This document shows, one piece after another, positions 61,800-64,000 of a DNA stretch of 64,000 nucleotides. Below the pieces are notes generated by a model, which saw only the letters and a program-made list of their open reading frames with translations, had not been told where the DNA came from and did not search any database. This DNA is from Orbaceae bacterium ESL0721 (lineage in GTDB: Bacteria > Pseudomonadota > Gammaproteobacteria > Enterobacterales > Orbaceae), in NCBI GenBank assembly GCA_029433365.1, contig JAQTHZ010000002.1:682001-746000 (forward strand), given 5' to 3'. The position numbers and the translations under genes are program-made. Numbering within the stretch: the stretch's first letter is position 1; each line of letters starts with the position of its first letter.

Positions 61800-63026
61800 A
61801 TGACGCATATACAGAATCTATCTGAACAGCTTTTCAAACCTAAGTATCACTATCCAGAAACATCAACATTAATCAATCGAATTGATAGTGAAGATTATAA
61901 AAGTAGTGATAATAACTGGTACCGAGTTATCGATCCGTTAATGTGGCACTTTAGGGGATTACCAGCGATCGAGGTGGCATCTGTTTTAGCACGTATTGCT
62001 GCATCAACCAAACCCCGTAGCTGCGAGAACTGGTTAGATACAGTTACTGGTTACCAATCTGGCAATTGGAGTTATGAGTTTCTCAATCAAGCTTCTCTGC
62101 AGTCAAATATAGAAGAGGGTGAAACGGATAAAAGGCAACTTTTACTACTGGCAAGTCGCTATTGTAGTTTGGCAAGTTTTCCGCACTATAAAAGTGATGA
62201 GCTTGCACTCTATGCTCAGACATGTGCCTATAAAGCCTACATTGAAGCGTTGGCTAACTCACCTTATCTGCTTAAAACATTAGAATTTACATTCGATGCG
62301 AATCAAAATCGGATAAAAACCTTTCTACATCTCCCTATTTCAAACTTAGATAAGATCGAAAAAGCCTATCCTGTGGTGCTGCTCTGTGGCGGAATGGTTA
62401 ATTTACAGATCGACTTTTACCGCTATTTTTCACAATATTTAGCGCCTAAAGGGATTGCACTATTAACTGTTGATTTCCCCTCTGTTGGCTATAGTCGCGC
62501 AGTCAATTTAAGTCAGAATAGTAGCCAGATCTATCAAGCTGTTTTAGAACAGATAACAACTGTACCTTGGATAGATGCTAAGCAAGTAGTTATTGCTGGT
62601 ATCGGTTTTGGCACCAATATTGCCACAAGATTAGCCTATCTTGCGCCAAATCGTATAAAAGGGCTGTTAAATATCAATCCACTTATTCATCAACTCTTTG
62701 TCGATAAAAAGTTACAAATGGTTTTACCTGCAATGTATAAAGATATGTTAGCAAGCCGTCTCGGTTTAAGTACTACCTCAAATCAGCAACTATCGGCTGA
62801 GCTCAACTATTTTTCACTCAAAAATCAAGGAATCATATCTAGACCTTGTCAGGTGCCGGTTTTTAATATTCTGTTTGAAAATGATCAATTAAGTACAGTT
62901 AATGAAGCGAAATTGATCACATCCCTAAAACAAAATAGAGTCATAACTGTTGCAAAAACGCCGTTGATTAAAAATTTTTACCAAGCAGTGACTCAATCAG
63001 TAGCGTGGATTTTGTCTATAAAATAG
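61800..63026 (+). CDS. frsA: Alpha/beta-hydrolase FrsA (fermentation-respiration switch protein)
   Basis: 408 aa from ATG 61800 (MTHIQNLSEQLFKPKYHYPE); E. coli FrsA 414 aa. N-terminal helical region, then an alpha/beta-hydrolase domain (LLCGGMVNLQIDFY, LLTVDFPSVGYS). Where many hydrolases have a G-x-S-x-G elbow it reads AGIGFGTN, with Gly in place of Ser, as in E. coli (FGFRFGAN), consistent with doubtful esterase activity. Order gpt-frsA-proB matches E. coli with crl and phoE missing. Confidence 0.92.
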   Translation: MTHIQNLSEQLFKPKYHYPETSTLINRIDSEDYKSSDNNWYRVIDPLMWHFRGLPAIEVASVLARIAASTKPRSCENWLDTVTGYQSGNWSYEFLNQASLQSNIEEGETDKRQLLLLASRYCSLASFPHYKSDELALYAQTCAYKAYIEALANSPYLLKTLEFTFDANQNRIKTFLHLPISNLDKIEKAYPVVLLCGGMVNLQIDFYRYFSQYLAPKGIALLTVDFPSVGYSRAVNLSQNSSQIYQAVLEQITTVPWIDAKQVVIAGIGFGTNIATRLAYLAPNRIKGLLNINPLIHQLFVDKKLQMVLPAMYKDMLASRLGLSTTSNQQLSAELNYFSLKNQGIISRPCQVPVFNILFENDQLSTVNEAKLITSLKQNRVITVAKTPLIKNFYQAVTQSVAWILSIK

Positions 63027-63123
63027 TTTCTAAATGGCGAATTTTTATATACTATTATCGCTTTTAATGCAGGTTTTATTGTTGTGGATTTAATAACGCA
63101 GATTGTGTAAATAAGGGAAGAAT

Positions 63124-64000
63124 ATGGTGGTCAATACAAAAAAAGCAGATCGATCACAGACGGTCGTGATTAAACTAGGCACCTCCGTTTTAACTGCTGA
63201 CACTAAACAGTTAGATAAAGCGCGCATTGTTGAGCTGATACGGCAATGTGCCGTTTTACATCAAGCAGGTCATAAAATAGTGATTGTCACCTCAGGCGCT
63301 ATTGCTGCGGGGCGCGAATATCTTAACTTCCCAACATTACCTAATACGGTCGCCGCTAAACAGATGCTGGCATCAGTCGGTCAGAGCAAACTTATACAGC
63401 TTTGGGAACAGCTCTTCTCAATCTATAAAATTCATATTGGGCAGATGTTATTAACTCGCGCAGACCTTGAAGATCGTGAACGTTTTTTAAATGCGCAAGA
63501 TGCTTTAAAGGCACTACTTAACCATCAGATCATCCCAGTGATTAATGAGAATGATGCGGTAGCAACTGCTGAGATAAAAGTGGGCGATAATGACAATCTC
63601 TCTGCGCTTGTAGCTATTTTAGCTGAAGCGGATAAGTTAATCTTGTTGACCGATATTGAGGGGCTATACAGTGCTGATCCAAGGCATCACCCAGATGCAA
63701 AATTGATTCCTGTGGTTGACCATATTGATGATCAGTTACGTAATATTGCGGGTGATAGCGTTTCTGGGCTTGGTACTGGTGGCATGTTTACCAAAATTCA
63801 AGCAGCCGAAATAGCTGGGCGCGCAGGTATAGAGGTGGTAATTGCTGCTGGTGGTCGGCGTAATGTGATTTTAGATATTGCTGAAAATCAAACTGTTGGT
63901 ACCCGTTTTTTACCGCAAAAAAGTCCGCTTGAGCATCGTAAATATTGGTTATTTGGTGCACCAAAAGCTGGCAAAGTGACACTAGATGATGGTGCGGTCA
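63124..64000 (+). CDS. proB: Glutamate 5-kinase ProB (cut by window end)
   Basis: The first 292 codons run off the window edge. First step of proline synthesis from glutamate. The amino-acid-kinase domain is present: VIKLGTSVL near residues 15-23, [26 protein letters not shown] and [12 protein letters not shown]. The C-terminal PUA domain would begin about where the window ends. ATG 63124 is preceded by AAGGGAAGA. The first about 13 residues ([13 protein letters not shown]) are longer than in E. coli. Confidence 0.93.
   Translation, partial: MVVNTKKADRSQTVVIKLGTSVLTADTKQLDKARIVELIRQCAVLHQAGHKIVIVTSGAIAAGREYLNFPTLPNTVAAKQMLASVGQSKLIQLWEQLFSIYKIHIGQMLLTRADLEDRERFLNAQDALKALLNHQIIPVINENDAVATAEIKVGDNDNLSALVAILAEADKLILLTDIEGLYSADPRHHPDAKLIPVVDHIDDQLRNIAGDSVSGLGTGGMFTKIQAAEIAGRAGIEVVIAAGGRRNVILDIAENQTVGTRFLPQKSPLEHRKYWLFGAPKAGKVTLDDGAV

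Overview
The window looks like chromosomal DNA of an AT-rich, host-associated gammaproteobacterium close to the Enterobacterales/Pasteurellales, most likely Orbaceae (Gilliamella-like). This is inferred from gene content, not from a marker-gene search: a complete mukF-mukE-mukB operon, the rpsF-priB-rpsR-rplI order, gpt-frsA followed by proB, modF/modE beside modABC with galE one gene away, prfA-prmC-kdsA, lpoB-nagZ, PagP, YoaA and TyrR, all at low GC.

Layout. Positions 1-2332 hold a tandem array of polymorphic-toxin remnants: alternating immunity genes (Imm52-like) and promoterless toxin tips (Tox-REase-5-like nuclease), the last one decayed. Positions 2463-5662 are a magnesium-transport P-type ATPase (mgtA) behind a long leader with a strong promoter, a 26-codon upstream ORF and an intrinsic terminator. 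Positions 6144-12862 are the MukFEB condensin. Positions 13065-20466 are minus-strand housekeeping genes (tadA, dapB, fklB), a beta-glucoside PTS/6-phospho-beta-glucosidase pair behind a perfect CRP site, and the S6/PriB/S18/L9 operon. Positions 20737-25222 hold a secreted EEP-family hydrolase, hinT, lpoB, nagZ and tyrR.

Positions 25363-40382 are a more AT-rich surface-glycan locus: a CDP-6-deoxyhexose pathway (ddhA, ddhB, two SDR enzymes, a FAD enzyme, but no ddhC), a GT2 glycosyltransferase, two adjacent MsbA-type exporters, and five paralogous GT8 LPS glycosyltransferases in a divergent array. Positions 40575-49462 return to conserved genes (yoaA, tsaB, grxA, pagP, folD, ppiB, lpxH) and the molybdate transporter modABC. 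Positions 49463-55938 hold modE and modF behind a repeat-rich control region, then uvrB and galE. Positions 56313-64000 hold prfA-prmC-kdsA, pepD, gpt, frsA and the start of proB. Lipid A/LPS functions recur through the window (lpxH, kdsA, pagP, msbA x2, GT8 x5, galE).

The most unusual signal is not a gene. The 12-mer AACCCTAAAACA (either strand) occurs ten times without mismatch, both between and inside unrelated genes, and always has an A/T pair after it. Inside two unrelated proteins it is read in the same frame as Asn-Pro-Lys-Thr. This resembles the behaviour of a DNA-uptake or chromosome-organising signal. Secondary themes are very short (13-16 bp) degenerate tandem duplications in many intergenic stretches and in at least two genes, and a run of ModE-like half-sites in the mod control region. 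I saw no tRNA, rRNA, CRISPR array, transposase or prophage gene.
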